DNA from: Podocnemis expansa
Taxonomy: Eukaryota > Chordata > Testudines > Podocnemididae
DNA length: 64,000 nt
NCBI GenBank assembly: GCA_007922195.1
Contig: ML682028.1
Location: forward strand, 16,060,700-16,124,699
Direction: 5' to 3'
The notes under the pieces were generated by a model that had not been told where the DNA came from, searched no databases, and saw only the letters and a list, made by a program, of their open reading frames with translations. The translations under genes and the position numbers were made by a program. Shown in pieces: positions 37,036-48,620 of this stretch. Position 1 is the first letter of the stretch. Each line of letters starts with the position of its first letter.

Positions 37036-37278
37036 AGAACAAGGCAGTTGTCTTTTTTTATGTGTGTGAGTTTGCATAGAGCAAAGCAAAAGGAAATTGT
37101 GCAGGTCACCGCAAATCCGGGCCAGTAGTGTCTCTGTACTGCCATCTCACCATCATCTGTTCCATGTACAACTTTATAACAGAAGATATTTTGCAAACGT
37201 TCTAGGAAGCTTGTAAAATATTTATTAGGTGATTTCTTTTGTTTGTTTTGCATCCACCCATCTGTGAAGACAGAAATG

Positions 37279-37535
37279 CTATGGCTGCACTGGCAGTTTA
37301 AATCGAATTAAGGAGGCTTATTTCAAACTAAATTAGTTCCTATCTACACTAGACTTGCATTAAGTCGAACTAAGAAATTCCTTAATTTGACTTGATGAAA
37401 GCTTAATTTTTTTAATAAGAACTGCCTGCTAGTTCAAACTAAGACTTAATTCAACTCCTTAATTCAAACTAAGGCTAGTGTAGACCTTGATTAACCCTTA
37501 ATTCAACTTTATTAAGGTTGAATTAACAAAGTGTA
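37279..37535 (-). mobile_element. MITE half, inverted
   Basis: TATGGCTGCACTGGCAG and AATTAAGGAGGCTTATTTCA match the inverse of the right end of the full copy at 52435-52839. It stops at AATTAACAAAGTG (37521-37533), near the middle of the full element. Confidence 0.65.
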
Positions 37536-37540
37536 TCATA

Positions 37541-37786
37541 ATAATGCCCAGAGGCCCCAATTAAAAAGGGTTCTCATTGTGCCTGACTGACAAACCATGG
37601 GTGATGGAGTTATCTACACAATAAATTGTATTTATCAGTCAGCCTTGACCATTTCACCTGTACTTGGTTCACTACCGGGTTGCTGCCTGAATGGCTTCTA
37701 AACTTCTAAATCTCTGAGCACGTCAAAGAAAGAATGAACTTACCCCAGAAAGAAGCTATTTTAGACAGGCTTCTTTAGGTTTAAAA
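37541..37786 (+). repeat. Inverted repeat, left arm
   Basis: 37541-37746 pairs with 38229-38434 at roughly nine in ten positions by eye. 37755-37786 (GCTATTTTAGACAGGCTTCT then TTAGGTTTAAAA) pairs with 37963-37994 without mismatch over 32 bp. Confidence 0.9.
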
Positions 37787-37836
37787 CTTCATTAGTTCCA
37801 TTGTTTCTTTTCTTCAATGGGCTGCATAGTTTCATT

Positions 37837-37960
37837 GGCTGTGTCTACACTAGAAAAAGTTAGGTTGAATTTGTTAATGTGAACTAGTGAATTCAACTTT
37901 AATTCAAACTAAACTCGACCTTATTAAGTCAAATTAACAAAGTGGTCTAAGTCAACTTAA
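37837..37960 (+). mobile_element. MITE left half
   Basis: GGCTGTGTCTACACTAGAAA then AAGTTAGGTTGAATTTGTTA follow the left half of the 52435 copy in the same orientation. It stops after AATTAACAAAGTGG (37932-37945), at the same internal word where the other half stops. It sits in the loop between the inverted arms. Confidence 0.7.
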
Positions 37961-37962
37961 AC

Positions 37963-38434
37963 TTTTAAACCTAAAGAAGCCTGTCTAAAATAGCCTCTCT
38001 ATAATCCAGTAGCTCAGCACCCTCCAGTGCTAAAAGCAAAATTGCTGTTGTGTACCCTACTGAAAAATTTGCTAACTTCCTTTTCTAAATTGTATAAAGC
38101 TCCAGTTCTAGCCAAGCAGAGTTGCAATATGATAGATTTATTTTCCGAGGCCTAAATATTCACAGTGTTGCACCACAGTTGTTGTAGTCAAGAGTCTATG
38201 ATTTGGGGAAACTCAGTGAGCTCTTTTTGGGGTAAGTTAGTTCTTTCTTCGACATGCTCAGAGATTTAGAACCTTAGAGGCCATTCAGGCAGCAGCCCAG
38301 CAGTGAACCAAGTACAGGTGAAATGGTCAAGGCTGACTGATAAATGCAATTTATTGTGTAGATAACGCCATTACCCATGGCTTGTCGGTGGGGCACAAGG
38401 AAAACCCTTTCTAATTGGGGCCTCTGGGCATTAT
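37963..38434 (-). repeat. Inverted repeat, right arm with 234-bp extra segment
   Basis: Right partner of 37541-37786. Between the 32-bp and 206-bp matching parts lies 37995-38228, which has only about 8 bp as counterpart in the left arm. The outer end GGGGCCTCTGGGCATTATTA is a word also seen in a widespread amniote repeat (see 58660). Confidence 0.88.
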
Positions 38435-39178
38435 TACAATACCAATAATCATAACAATAATTAAGTAATTAGAAGTCTTCTGCTTTTGACTTTTGTGTCT
38501 TTCATTTCTCAATTTGCTTTAATGCTAGTTTTGTGCATTTAGTTACCCTAGTTTTGTAAAGAAGAAAAATGAAAGAAAAAAGGAATACAAACATCCAGGC
38601 AGGCTTTAGGCTCCAGGGAGCCTAATGGTCTATGATGACATCAAAAGATACTTTGACACGTGGGTCAGACCTATATATATCTGAAAGTGAGCTGTCTTCA
38701 GGTTACCTTCTGTTCATTTCTAGTCACCCTTATTGTGCTTTGAAGGCACTCCTCTCTTGAATAATTTTCTGTACACCTGACACATGGCATTTTCATTAAG
38801 TAGAGTAAGCTAATACTGTCTCTCTTGTCTGACACATCCAACTGTCAGGTCTTTGCCATAATTAACTATAAGAGCATTTCCTACAATGGCCAGAAAGAAT
38901 AATTGATACTCATGCATTCATTTGCAATTCACTGTAGCTACAGGAAACTGTTACCAAGTTTCTGAGGTGAAGTGATCACACATATCAGGTACTGATTCAA
39001 AATGTTATGACTAAATTTGATACAGTATAATGCCATTCACTTTTAAGCCTCTTAAGCTTCCAAAGAGCACAGTTCAGCTCTCTTTGTTTCTAAATTCTGG
39101 CCTTACTAGAACTGAAATAATGGTAAAACATGGCAAGTGAAAATGTTCACACTGCTTGATTCTTAAATGATTCTCTAT

Positions 39179-39658
39179 GGCTATGTCTACCCTTATTATT
39201 TAGTTCAACTTAATAAGGATTAATTCAAGCTAAATTAATGCATGGCTACACTGGCTTTCATTACTTCGAGCTAAGGAATTTCTTAGTTCAAAGTAATGAA
39301 TGTTTACTTTGCAGTTATAAAACCTTGCTTAACTTCAAGTAATGGTTAATTCAAACTTATTAGCTCAAATTAACCCAGTGGTGCTGTGTTAATTCAAACT
39401 AACCATTAGTTTGAATTACAGCAGTTTGACCTTCCTCCCAGGGTGCTTGGGTGCAGGCATGGCCCTTCTTGGGTGCCATGTTGCCACATTTTCCATGGTG
39501 CCCCCCTCCAAAATTGAACTAACAAGTCCTGTCCATGGACATGCTAGTTTGATTGGGTTTCTAGTGGGGCCATGTTAGTTCGAATTAACCATTATTAGTT
39601 CAAATTAATTAATTTGAACTAAGTTAGTTGAACTAATGTTTTAAGTGTAGACATAGCC
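39179..39658. mobile_element. Full-length MITE
   Basis: Ends GGCTATGTCTACCCTT and AAGTGTAGACATAGCC; TAT lies on both sides (39176-39178, 39659-39661). The inside shares a non-palindromic segment with the 43420 copy: CATGGCCCTTCTTGGG, AAGTCCTGTCCATGGACATG, CTAGTTTGATTGGGTTTCTA. Confidence 0.85.
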
Positions 39659-39756
39659 TATGTTTCTAAGAATCACATATGAAGCCTAATGTTGCTTCTA
39701 TAGAAGTAAAAAGAAAGCATGTGTGTGTCATTAGATCATGTACAGGGGCCATATGT

Positions 39757-40083
39757 CCATATTTAAGGCCAGAATGGTCCATTAGATCGTCTAGCCTGAC
39801 CGAGTCTCTGATTTCCTTCTGCAGCTTTGAAGAAGAGCTCTGTGCAGCTCAGACGTTTGGATCTTGCACCAACAGAAATTGATCCAGTAAAAGTATCACC
39901 TCACCCAACTTGTCTCTCACAGATCCTGGGACCAACACAGCAACAATAGTATTGCAAATTTCTGGATAACGCAAGCCATAGAAAATCATCCAGTTACTCT
40001 TGTAACGATAACTGGTATTTCGCTAGAGCATATCTTCTGAAATGGATCCAGCCTATATTTGAAGGCTTCAGGAGACAGAACCC
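39757..40083 (-). mobile_element. CR1-like copy, interrupted
   Basis: AAGGCCAGAATGGTCCATTA, GATCGTCTAGCCTGACC breaks at about 39812 and resumes near 39965 with AGCCATAGAAAATCATCCAG, TTACTCTTGTAA, AGAGCATATCTTCTGAAAT. The piece between is a PLE-2 fragment. A related copy is at 41575. Confidence 0.7.
39815..39962 (+). mobile_element. PLE-2 fragment inside the CR1-like copy
   Basis: TTTGAAGAAGAGCTCTGTGC, CACCAACAGAAATTGATCCA, GTATCACCTCACCCAACTTG, CTGGGACCAACACAGCAAC follow a second Penelope-type end family common in sauropsids. TTGAAGA (39827-39833), a GAGC/GCTC hairpin and AGAC stand where a hammerhead core has CTGAAGA, stem II and GAAA. Confidence 0.65.
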
Positions 40084-40084
40084 C

Positions 40085-40345
40085 GGTCTACACTTGCTGC
40101 CATTTTTGGTGGCAGTTGAAGGGAGATACACAAGTTACTTAAAATAACTTGCATATCTTCCTTCGACTTCTTAATGTCAACTTACCTCCCCGTCTCCACC
40201 GCACTGGTCAAAGGGAAACGCCCTCCACTTGAGGTGCTGAAATTAGACCTCCCGATCGACTGAGTGGATCTTCACTGACCACTCAGTCAAACTGGGAAGT
40301 TGGAAATGATGATGGCAAATTTGCCACCATTAGTATAGTGAAGTC
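40085..40345 (+). mobile_element. MITE-like repeat, 2.0/30.1 kb family
   Basis: CGGTCTACACTTGCTGCCAT start, GAAGGGAGATACACAAGTTA, CGACTGAGTGGATCTTCACT, GATGGCAAATTTGCCACCAT. The left edge touches the end of the CR1-like copy. Confidence 0.7.
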
Positions 40346-41249
40346 TGGAGAATCAACAGTTTTCCATAGTTTTCTCCAGTGATTAGTAACCCTTACAATT
40401 AAAAAATACCACTAGTTCTTGTGATGTCTCTCCATGAATTTTCTTGTAATAAATTTAGAAAAAAAAAAGTGAAATTCTGCAAGACCAAAAAAAGCCTGAT
40501 AGGTCACTATAAAATGATTAAATGTACTAAGGGTACACTGAATAATGAGGTGATATGTTTCCACATTAAAATTTTATCTGCTTACTTTCTATTTTTTCCT
40601 CTTTCTTAGATTCTCTTGGTAACATAGCCATGATGTAACAGAGCAAAATGATATGCCTGCATGAAAGCTATCCCTCCTATATCATAACAGAAGTATCTCA
40701 AAGGCACAGAAGAGGAAATGCGATAAATGACCAAATGCTTTTCAACCTGACAAATAGCCAGTCCACAAGTTGTTCAGACACACCACTTTTCATTACATTA
40801 AAACACAATGCTAGCTGGTTTTATGTTACTGATATCAGGCAGGGTTGCTCAAAGAAATAAGTAGCAGATAAATCTAATCACAATGCATTTTTAATAAGTT
40901 GTCCCAAAGGCCACTGGGTACCTAAAAACCTATAGTGCTGATTAGAAGGATCTAAAAATAAGAAAATAATGGAGCATATTAAATCAATTATTACACTGAT
41001 GCAGATAGGACTAATTCAGTAGAACCTATATATCCCCCACTGTCTGACAAGACATGGTGTAGCAGAATAAAGTTGCTTTTAATCCAAAGGAGAAGGCTTA
41101 CCACCAGAACCTGCTATGCCTAAAGGAATAAGGAAATCAGTCACAAATAGTGCATAATAACACTCCTGATAGCACCACAGTTATATTTATTATTATTAAT
41201 TTAAAGTAGGATACTAGGGCAGCTTTGATCGTAAACTCTTTAGAGAAGA

Positions 41250-41335
41250 AATTGGCTCTTATCCTGTGTTTGTACAGCACCTAACACAGTAAGGTTGATT
41301 GAGGCTTCTAGGCATTATAATAATGCAGGTGATGA
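41250..41335 (-). repeat. Amniote repeat fragment (GTACAGCACCTAACACAGTA)
   Basis: TGTTTGTACAGCACCTAACA and GAGGCTTCTAGGCATTATAA are the inverse of a widespread repeat; see the longer copy at 58660. Confidence 0.55.
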
Positions 41336-41574
41336 CAATCAAGGGCCTGACTCTTCATAATTGAAAAAACAGAAGTTTCGCCAGTGATTCAGAGCAGTAT
41401 TGAGGCCCACGAGAGAATCGCACCTGATTTTTATTTTAAGACACAGTTCCAACCACCCAATAATATACTGAACATGGAATATGGGCTGTATAATAAAGTA
41501 CAGCTATTAAGGCTAGATGTAACTACAATAATTTTTAACAAAGAATGAGTACAGGTATGCTGGATTGTGAATAA

Positions 41575-41765
41575 TTCATAGATCTTAAGGCCAGAAGGGA
41601 GCATGGTGACCATCTGATATCTCACCAGTATAGCACAGGCCATAGACATTCCCCAAAATAATTCCCAGAGTAGAGCTTTTAGGAGACACATCCCATCTGG
41701 ATTTTAAAATTGTCAGTGGGGAAAATCCACCATGACCCTTTTGTGAATTGTTCCAGTGGCCAGCT
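41575..41765 (-). mobile_element. CR1-like fragment
   Basis: TAAGGCCAGAAGGGAGCATG, AGCACAGGCCATAGACATTC, TTAGGAGACACATCCCATCT: same family as 39757, antisense to the plus strand. Confidence 0.65.
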
Positions 41766-42234
41766 ACTCTCAGCTTTTATAAATATTATGATTTATATGC
41801 TCTGGAGAATGTATGCTATGAGTATTTCTGGAAATCTTTACAAAAGAATGCTTGCGTTTCAGCTGCCATGCCTGAAGGGAACCAACTGGCATTTTATGCT
41901 GAACATCTCACGTGGAAGCCAACATAAGGCTTCATTCATTTCAAGCTGGTTTCTGGATTGAAATACTAAAATTCAGCATATTTTAACATGAACATTGGAG
42001 TGAGATTTTGATTCCATCTGCTTGGAAGTGGAATGTAATGGTTTACTAACGTCTAATGACAATGTAGCTAAAGATTCTAGTTCAAAATGCATACAGTGAA
42101 GATCATTGTGAGTTCGTGAGTGTAGAAGCCTTTAGGAATGATAAACTCTAGTTAATATGAGCAATAATTTGTGCAAATGTTACTCAGCCCATCAAGGCAC
42201 TAAGGAACACATAGCATAATTTGAGGTTATTAAA

Positions 42235-42610
42235 AAGATTCTGCACTAATACGCCTGACGGGGTTGGATTTACACCTTATGCATCCCTAGGCACAGCACC
42301 ATCTTCAGTCTGCGCACACATCCCTGCCCAGCTACAGCTGACCTTCATGTTTTCCATGTGGGATGGGGGAGAAGTGGGCGATGGGGAAGAGAGGGTCAGG
42401 CTGCGTCAGCTCTGGGAGGTTTGTAGGACAAGAGAGGCTGAAGTGACTGGCTTAGCCAGCTATGGGCAAGGGGAATATGTTCCCTTCTGGGCTCTAGCCG
42501 GGGTGGGGTCTCAGGGGAGCAGTAGGTGGGGCCAAAATTCTGGTGCTTGTGCAGGGCCCCCAAATTGGTTTCATCGACCCCTGCAGTAATCCACCATTAT
42601 TTAGGTGCCC
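42235..42610. repeat. GC-rich repeat-like segment
   Basis: GGGGTTGGATTTACACCTTA, GCATCCCTAGGCACAGC at the left and CAGGGCCCCCAAATTGG then TTTAGGTGCCCCTAG at the right suggest an unclassified element. The 122-codon frame over it has no domain. Confidence 0.4.
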
Positions 42611-43419
42611 CTAGAACACCAGCAGCCTTAGGAATCCACCTAATGTGCCTAAATCGAAATCTAGCCCTGGTGCCTGATTGAAAAGGTGATATCACTGCAC
42701 TCTTGTATTATTTTGTCACAATACTATACCATATTAAACCTCATGGCAGCAAATTTTCAAGGAATGAGATAGACTCCACGGAAGCAGGCATATGGATAAC
42801 AAAGATCATTCTGTCTCATTAGAACAATCTATTTCTGCTAATGGTACTTACTATGAAAGGATAATATTTAGAGTATAAGATGATCTGCTAGAGAAACCGA
42901 AGCTATTACTGAGCTATATAATAATACAGAGGTCTCAAACTCAAATCACCATGAAGGCCACATGAGGACTAGTATATTAGCCTGAGGGCTGCACCACTGC
43001 ATAGGAAGACAAAAAGCAGCAGCAAGTTTAGCAGGTCCTCATATCTCTGTACACAAAGCAATGCCTCCTGTGTGAAAAATTACCTGTGCCTCAATCAGCT
43101 ACCTCCTCTGCTTCCAGTAACAGTGCTAGGCAGTGTGGGAGAGGTGATTGGTGTCGTATCTGTATCTATGCTTAAAAAGAAGTCACAGAATATACTACTG
43201 CAACCTTAGTTGCAAGGCATCTTATGTGTCGACACTTCAAAACTGTCCTGCTAAAAGATGTGGCTACTGTATGCAGAAGGGAATAAACTAAATCAGGACA
43301 GATTTGATCTTCTGGTCTTCCTCTCTTTTTCCTTCAGTGAATGGCTGGGTGTGAAAGTCAGGGCAGTATTTCACAATAAGCCTCCATTTGACTATATGCA
43401 CCTATTCACAAAAGTCTAA

Positions 43420-43942
43420 GGGTATGTTTGCACTTACACTTTAAATCAAAATAATGATGATTATTTCAATTTAAAGTAGTGCATGTCTACACTAGCTTTC
43501 CTTATTTCAACATGAGGAACTCCCTCATGTTGAAATAAGGAACAGTCAGTCATTTCTATATGATAAAAGCTGCCTTTATATTGAAATGACGGTTAAATCG
43601 AAATTTTTGTTTCAAAATAACACAGTGTGTATGTGTTATTTCCATTTAACTGTTATTTTGATTTAATACTTTTTGCCCTTCTCCTCCCCAGGGTGCCTTC
43701 CTCTTTCTATATATTGGGTGGGGGCATGGCCCTTCTTGGGGGCCAGGTTGACACACCTCCCATGGTGCCCCTCTCCTAAATTGAACTAGCAAGTCCTGTC
43801 CATGGACATGCTAGTTTGATTTGGGTTTCTAGTGGGGACATATTAAATTGATTTAACTTGAATCGACTTGATGATTAATAGTTTGATTTAATTAGTTCAA
43901 GTTAAGCTAAATTGATTTAACAATCTAAATGTAGACATAGTC
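43420..43942. mobile_element. Full-length MITE with TAA target duplication
   Basis: Ends GGGTATGTTTGCACTT and AATGTAGACATAGTC, flanked by TAA (43417-43419, 43943-43945). Sister copy of 39179-39658 with the same internal segment. Confidence 0.87.
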
Positions 43943-44809
43943 TAACAGAGGATTCCATATCTGTCGGGTGCTATTTCATCATAAACTCTTAGAGCTCAAA
44001 CTTTACACCCACCCCAGTTAGGTGCCAAGAGCCTGGGAAGTTTCCGGTAATTTTTTTCCCATTCGCTAATTGATTGTAACTTTTATAACATCAGTCCATC
44101 TTGCTGTAGTACATTGTACCATCCGGCTCTGTGGAGCACAGTGTGTCCAGTCCACGCCCTGCTGAAGTCTGAAAGAAATGCTCTTAACTGTTATATGTCA
44201 AGACCAGTAGCCCAGTAAAAGTGGTGGCTTTCATCCTTCCGGTGTCTGCAGGATTGTGACACTTTTAATTTCTTTTTCACTATTTCCTCCCCATAGCAGG
44301 TGATGAATTGCAGAGCACATGGCAGCCAGAAGTAGCCTGACCTTCTTACAGCAAAATGTCAGATACCTGATAAAAGATCCAGTGGCTTTCTTTCCCTTGC
44401 AGTTTCCGCCACGCACTTGAAGTGGATGTATATCCAAGGCTATAGGAACGGCCATCTGTTCAAAATACACAATGCCTCTGGTAAAGGGTATTAGATTCAA
44501 GCACTTTAATTTCAGCAACACGTGGAACAAGTGACCATCAATAAGATATGAGATGGCGTCAACAAAAAGGAGAAAGACTGTTAATATCAACTGTGTGATG
44601 AATGTGAGCATAAACCATATGTGCTACAGTATTCATGGGAGTCATCCATCTGCTTTAATAATATGATAAATATTACATAGGCTGCTTGCTGTACGTTAGC
44701 TTTCTGTTGAAAGCAATATCAATCAGTATTGGGGTTTTATTCAGTAACCTACATCTGAGGCAGTCTGGAACCTATATTTCAAGCATGTGAAAATGTAAAA
44801 GCTGTGGGC

Positions 44810-44930
44810 CAAATTCTTTTCTTATTTACACTGATGTAAAACTATAGCTACTCTGTCAAAGTCAATGCAGTTTTTTTGGATATGCACCAGAGTAACTAAG
44901 AGCAGAGTTCAATTCTGTTCAAATAACTTA
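44810..44930. repeat. Palindromic repeat TTACACTGATGTAAAACTAT
   Basis: TTACACTGATGTAAAACTAT, TCAAAGTCAATGCAGTTTTT, CACCAGAGTAACTAAGAGC form the usual fold-back of this sauropsid family. Confidence 0.55.
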
Positions 44931-45005
44931 TTTTATATGGACTGATCTATGGGCCTGATGCCACTTTCACATGTCCAAAAGATTTGTCAGGGATGATCTA
45001 GTTTT

Positions 45006-45191
45006 TAGTGGTTTCAAACTTTTTTCCTCAGGGATTCCACTGAAAAAAAAAAAAATTATGCCCACCACTGAACAATTACATCTTTGAGCAAGTTATTCCA
45101 GTCTTTTGGCGGCTGCAGCAGGGGTGCTATGACGCAGTACTGGGGTCTGCAATCCAATACTGGGCCCCAACACTTGGGTTGAAAACCACGG
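45006..45191. mobile_element. hAT-type MITE, second copy
   Basis: Same element as 30456-30645: TAGTGGTTTCAAACTTTTTT, ATCTTTGAGCAAGTTATTCC, GACGCAGTACTGGGGTCTG, TTGAAAACCACGG. Flanks give no clean 8-bp duplication. Confidence 0.85.
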
Positions 45192-45394
45192 ATGTAGGTA
45201 ATATTTAGTCCTACCATAAGTGCAGGGGATGGACTAGATGCCATCTCAAGGTGCCTTCTAGTCTTACGATTCTATGAACTTTATGCTTGGGTAAATGAGT
45301 GGACTAAAGTCTACATAATGAGCAACACAGAACCAGACTACCAAAGCTTGCAGCTCAGTCTCTGGGCCAAGATCATGGTGCAGGTGTAGAGAAA

Positions 45395-45585
45395 TCAGGG
45401 TGGCCTAGTAGGCTGCACTTGGAACCAGAAAGTCTCAGTCTGGCCTTGCCAACCACTGTCACTTTTCCTCAGGTTGCTCATCTGGCCAGTGGAGGTGGGT
45501 GGAAAGATTCATTTATTGATATTTGTAAAGTGGCTTTAGGATGGGAAGCAATATGGAAGAGTTAGGTATCAAATAACAACCACAT
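45395..45585 (+). repeat. MIR/CORE-SINE-type copy
   Basis: AGGGTGGCCTAGTAGGCTGC, GAACCAGAAAGTCTCAGTCT, CTTTTCCTCAGGTTGCTCAT, GATATTTGTAAAGTGGCTTT run in CORE-SINE order. Confidence 0.6.
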
Positions 45586-46619
45586 ACATCAAAGGTGAGT
45601 CTGTGGAAACTACAGGAGCTTGCAGTGAGAGAGGAGGAAAACAGGTCCACGTGAAGGAAAAATGATGAGGATTCAGAAACAAAACTGACATGCAGTAAAA
45701 CATATGGTTCTCATTCTTTCCCCTTTCCTTACCGTGAGGAGTGCCTGGCTTTGGGGGAAGTTTGCTTTCTTTCAGCAAGGCACCACCCTATGTGAGCCCG
45801 ATGTCAGCGTGTCTGACTTAGGCTCACCCTACTTTTTTTGTAGGGTTCTTCTTACTAAACCATGAGGAGTAACGCTTCCCTGCTATCTGTAGCTTCACTA
45901 CACAAATATTCTTGAGGCAGCACACACGTGCCACACAAGCAACCAGCAGCAGCATTTATTGCTGCCGTCACTTGATTTTTTACATCATATTGTCCGGGTG
46001 AATGAAGTTCTGCCGTGTGAATGCACTGGGCAGCATTACTAATCCCTGGCACCCCTTTGCTGCATCATGATTGCAGATCCATGAAACATTTGTGGTTAAG
46101 GCTTGATATGGCCAATAAGTGAATAAAGCATGCTGCCAGTGAACAAAGCAAATATATATTTTTGATGGTATTGAATCTTTACCCACCATTGTTTGCAATC
46201 CCCACTTCAAAGCTTGCAAAACTAAAAAGCACTTGATGTTTTGTTCCTTGCTAATTTACAAATGCTATTTTCTCTCTCGAGCCTCAACGGAAGAACAAAG
46301 GCAGAGGGATCTGCAGGCCCAGAGCCTTACCATTCAGGCAGCCCTGCATGGAGATTTTCAGCCCGATGTCCTAATTTGGTGAAGCATTTAAGTATATGCT
46401 TCACTTGACGCACATGCTGAAGTCCCATTTCTCTAGCATTAACACTGCAAACATGGCGCTGCAAAGTAGTGCCAGGGAATCACAATTTTGTCCTGGCAGA
46501 TGCTTCATTCATCAGGAAAAGTGACGTAAAAGATCAAGACTTAGCTGGCAAAACTCTTTGCCCCATAACCACAATGGCTCTTTTGTGAGCCTTCCATCTT
46601 CTGAAGTGCTAGTTTACAC

Positions 46620-47007
46620 CAGTGGTTTTCCTCTCCCTGAGGATATGTAGGGGTCTTCCAGGGGTCCATCAGCTCATCTAGATATTTGCCTGGTTTTACA
46701 ACAAGCTACATGAAAAGCACTGGGAAACTGCAATTTCAAAAGGACAGTGACTTATTTATACTGCTCTATGTATTACACCCTGAAATTTACATCCAATGTT
46801 TATATTTCAATCAGTTTATTTTATAATTATATGACAAAAAGGAGAAAGTGAACATTTTTTCGTTAATAGCATGCCATGGCACTTCTTTGTATTTTTATGT
46901 CTGTTTTTCTAAGCAAGTAGTTTTTATGTGGGGTGAAGCTTGGGGGACACGAGACAAATCAGATGGCTGAAAGGGGCTCTGTAGTCTGGAAGGGTTGAGA
47001 GCCATCA
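46620..47007. mobile_element. hAT-type MITE, larger family
   Basis: Starts CAGTGGTTTTCCTCTCCCTG and ends near GGGTTGAGAGCCATCA. AAGCTTGGGGGACACGAGAC and GGGGCTCTGTAGTCTGGAAG are words of a common turtle hAT repeat. Flanks GTTTACAC and ATCTACAC match at 6 of 8. Confidence 0.7.
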
Positions 47008-47328
47008 ATCTACACTATAGCTCAGAGTGCTAACACTGATTACAGTGTGATTGTCAGGGTTTTCAAATGCCATGTGTTCTCCAAATCCTCTACGGTTGGA
47101 CCACAATCCTAAGAACGCAGAAAATGCCACTGATGTGTTCTACCTTCTCTAGGACAGACAGCCTTAAAAAAATGAATATTACATAAAAGCAATGATACGG
47201 AAACCAGCTTAACTGTATCTTTTCACTAGGAAACATATTCTTTAATTCTGTTTGGTTTCACTTTAAATAATTATAATTTAAGAAACCTAAAATTACCACT
47301 TTCTTCTTGATAAAGCTCTTGAAGAAGA

Positions 47329-47361
47329 TGTGTGTGCATGTGTATCTATATATACACACAC
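47329..47361 (+). repeat. Alternating TG/TA simple repeat
   Basis: TGTGTGTGCATGTGTATC, TATATATACACACAC: self-complementary alternating purine-pyrimidine run. Confidence 0.8.
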
Positions 47362-48140
47362 CCAGTGGCGATCTTTTTATATCTGCCCTATACTATCAAT
47401 TCACATTTTCCTACCTACCATTCATCTCAGCCTCTTGTACCGCCCATCTTCCACGGTGACCCTCACCCATCCTTGTGTTCTTCGCTGGTGGGCTTTATCT
47501 ACCAGGGTGATTCCATTGCTCAAATCCTCTTTCTCTCAGAGCATGTCACTCTAAACCCATTTCATAATCTCAGGTACCCCTGTTTGATCCAGATTCAATC
47601 CCACATAGGGATTGGATCATAGGGAGTAACAAGACATTACTGCTCACCGAGATCTTTAAAAGAGCCAGGAGGAAGAAACTTCCAAGTCACTGGAGAGAGA
47701 GGCAGGTCGTGCATTTCAGTGCCTCTAGCAATTTTGTAAAGGTAAATTAGATAGTACAGCCAAAGATTTTTGCGACAATGTCTCTTTTAAAATCAGATTA
47801 CAGCAATGGAGTGATTCAGTCCATCAGGGATTGCTCTACAGTGACAAAGGACATGACATGTGATACCAAATTCAGACAGCACCATAACAACAAGGGTCAC
47901 GGAATCTGCTTTTAGCACTTCCTAAGCTAGACAGAAAACACAAACTCTAATTGCAAACCCATAATCTTCTGCTACATTTCATTATTGTTTTTTCCAGCAT
48001 GTATCCAAATGGCATTAAACTGAAAAATATGTGAACTGACCTTTCAAAATCAACCAACCAACCAAAAAAAAAAAAAAAAATCCCACAACCTGGAGACTAA
48101 AAAACCAAACCAAAACAAAACTCTCAAAATTTAGAAAAAA

Positions 48141-48276
48141 CAATCATCTGACAAAGAGGGTTGCAGCCCACAAACGCTTATGCCCAAAGATATAATTAAT
48201 AGAGACTGTTAGTCTTTAAGGTGCCACAGGATTCTTGTTTTTGCTATAGGCAGATTAAGACAGTTACCCCTCTGAA
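48141..48276 (+). mobile_element. PLE-1-related fragment
   Basis: CATCTGACAAAGAGGGTTGC, AGCCCACAAACGCTTATGCC, GACTGTTAGTCTTTAAGGTG and CAGTTACCCCTCTGAA belong to the related subfamily with TGGGCTACAGCCCA-type stem II. Core reads CTGACAA and AAAC, so the ribozyme is dead. A 17-A run precedes it at 48065-48081. Confidence 0.7.
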
Positions 48277-48620
48277 TCTAAATTTAGAGATGAGCCAAGA
48301 CCAAACCCTTTATTTTGGTTAGCATTAGACGCTAGCATTTATCAGCAAGCACCATACTGAAGTAGCTGATGCATCTCTATTTGTGCCCTATTCTGGATAA
48401 TTAACAATAATTAAAATACAATAAGCATAAATAAAACACAAAGGAACTTCCTAGCTAGGACCATGGAGCCGAGAAAAAGAATCATTTCAAGTTCATCAAA
48501 ATTAATCTCAGGAAAGTATTCTGGTTAAATCTCTCAAATGGACATTCAAGAGATGTTGGTTAAGTTTCTAACTCTGCTATGAACATCTGTGTGACCATGG
48601 GAGAGTGACATAATCTCTTT

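Noticed and set aside
42221..42589. 122-codon plus-strand frame
   Set aside because: Covers a GC-rich repeat-like segment; no domain.
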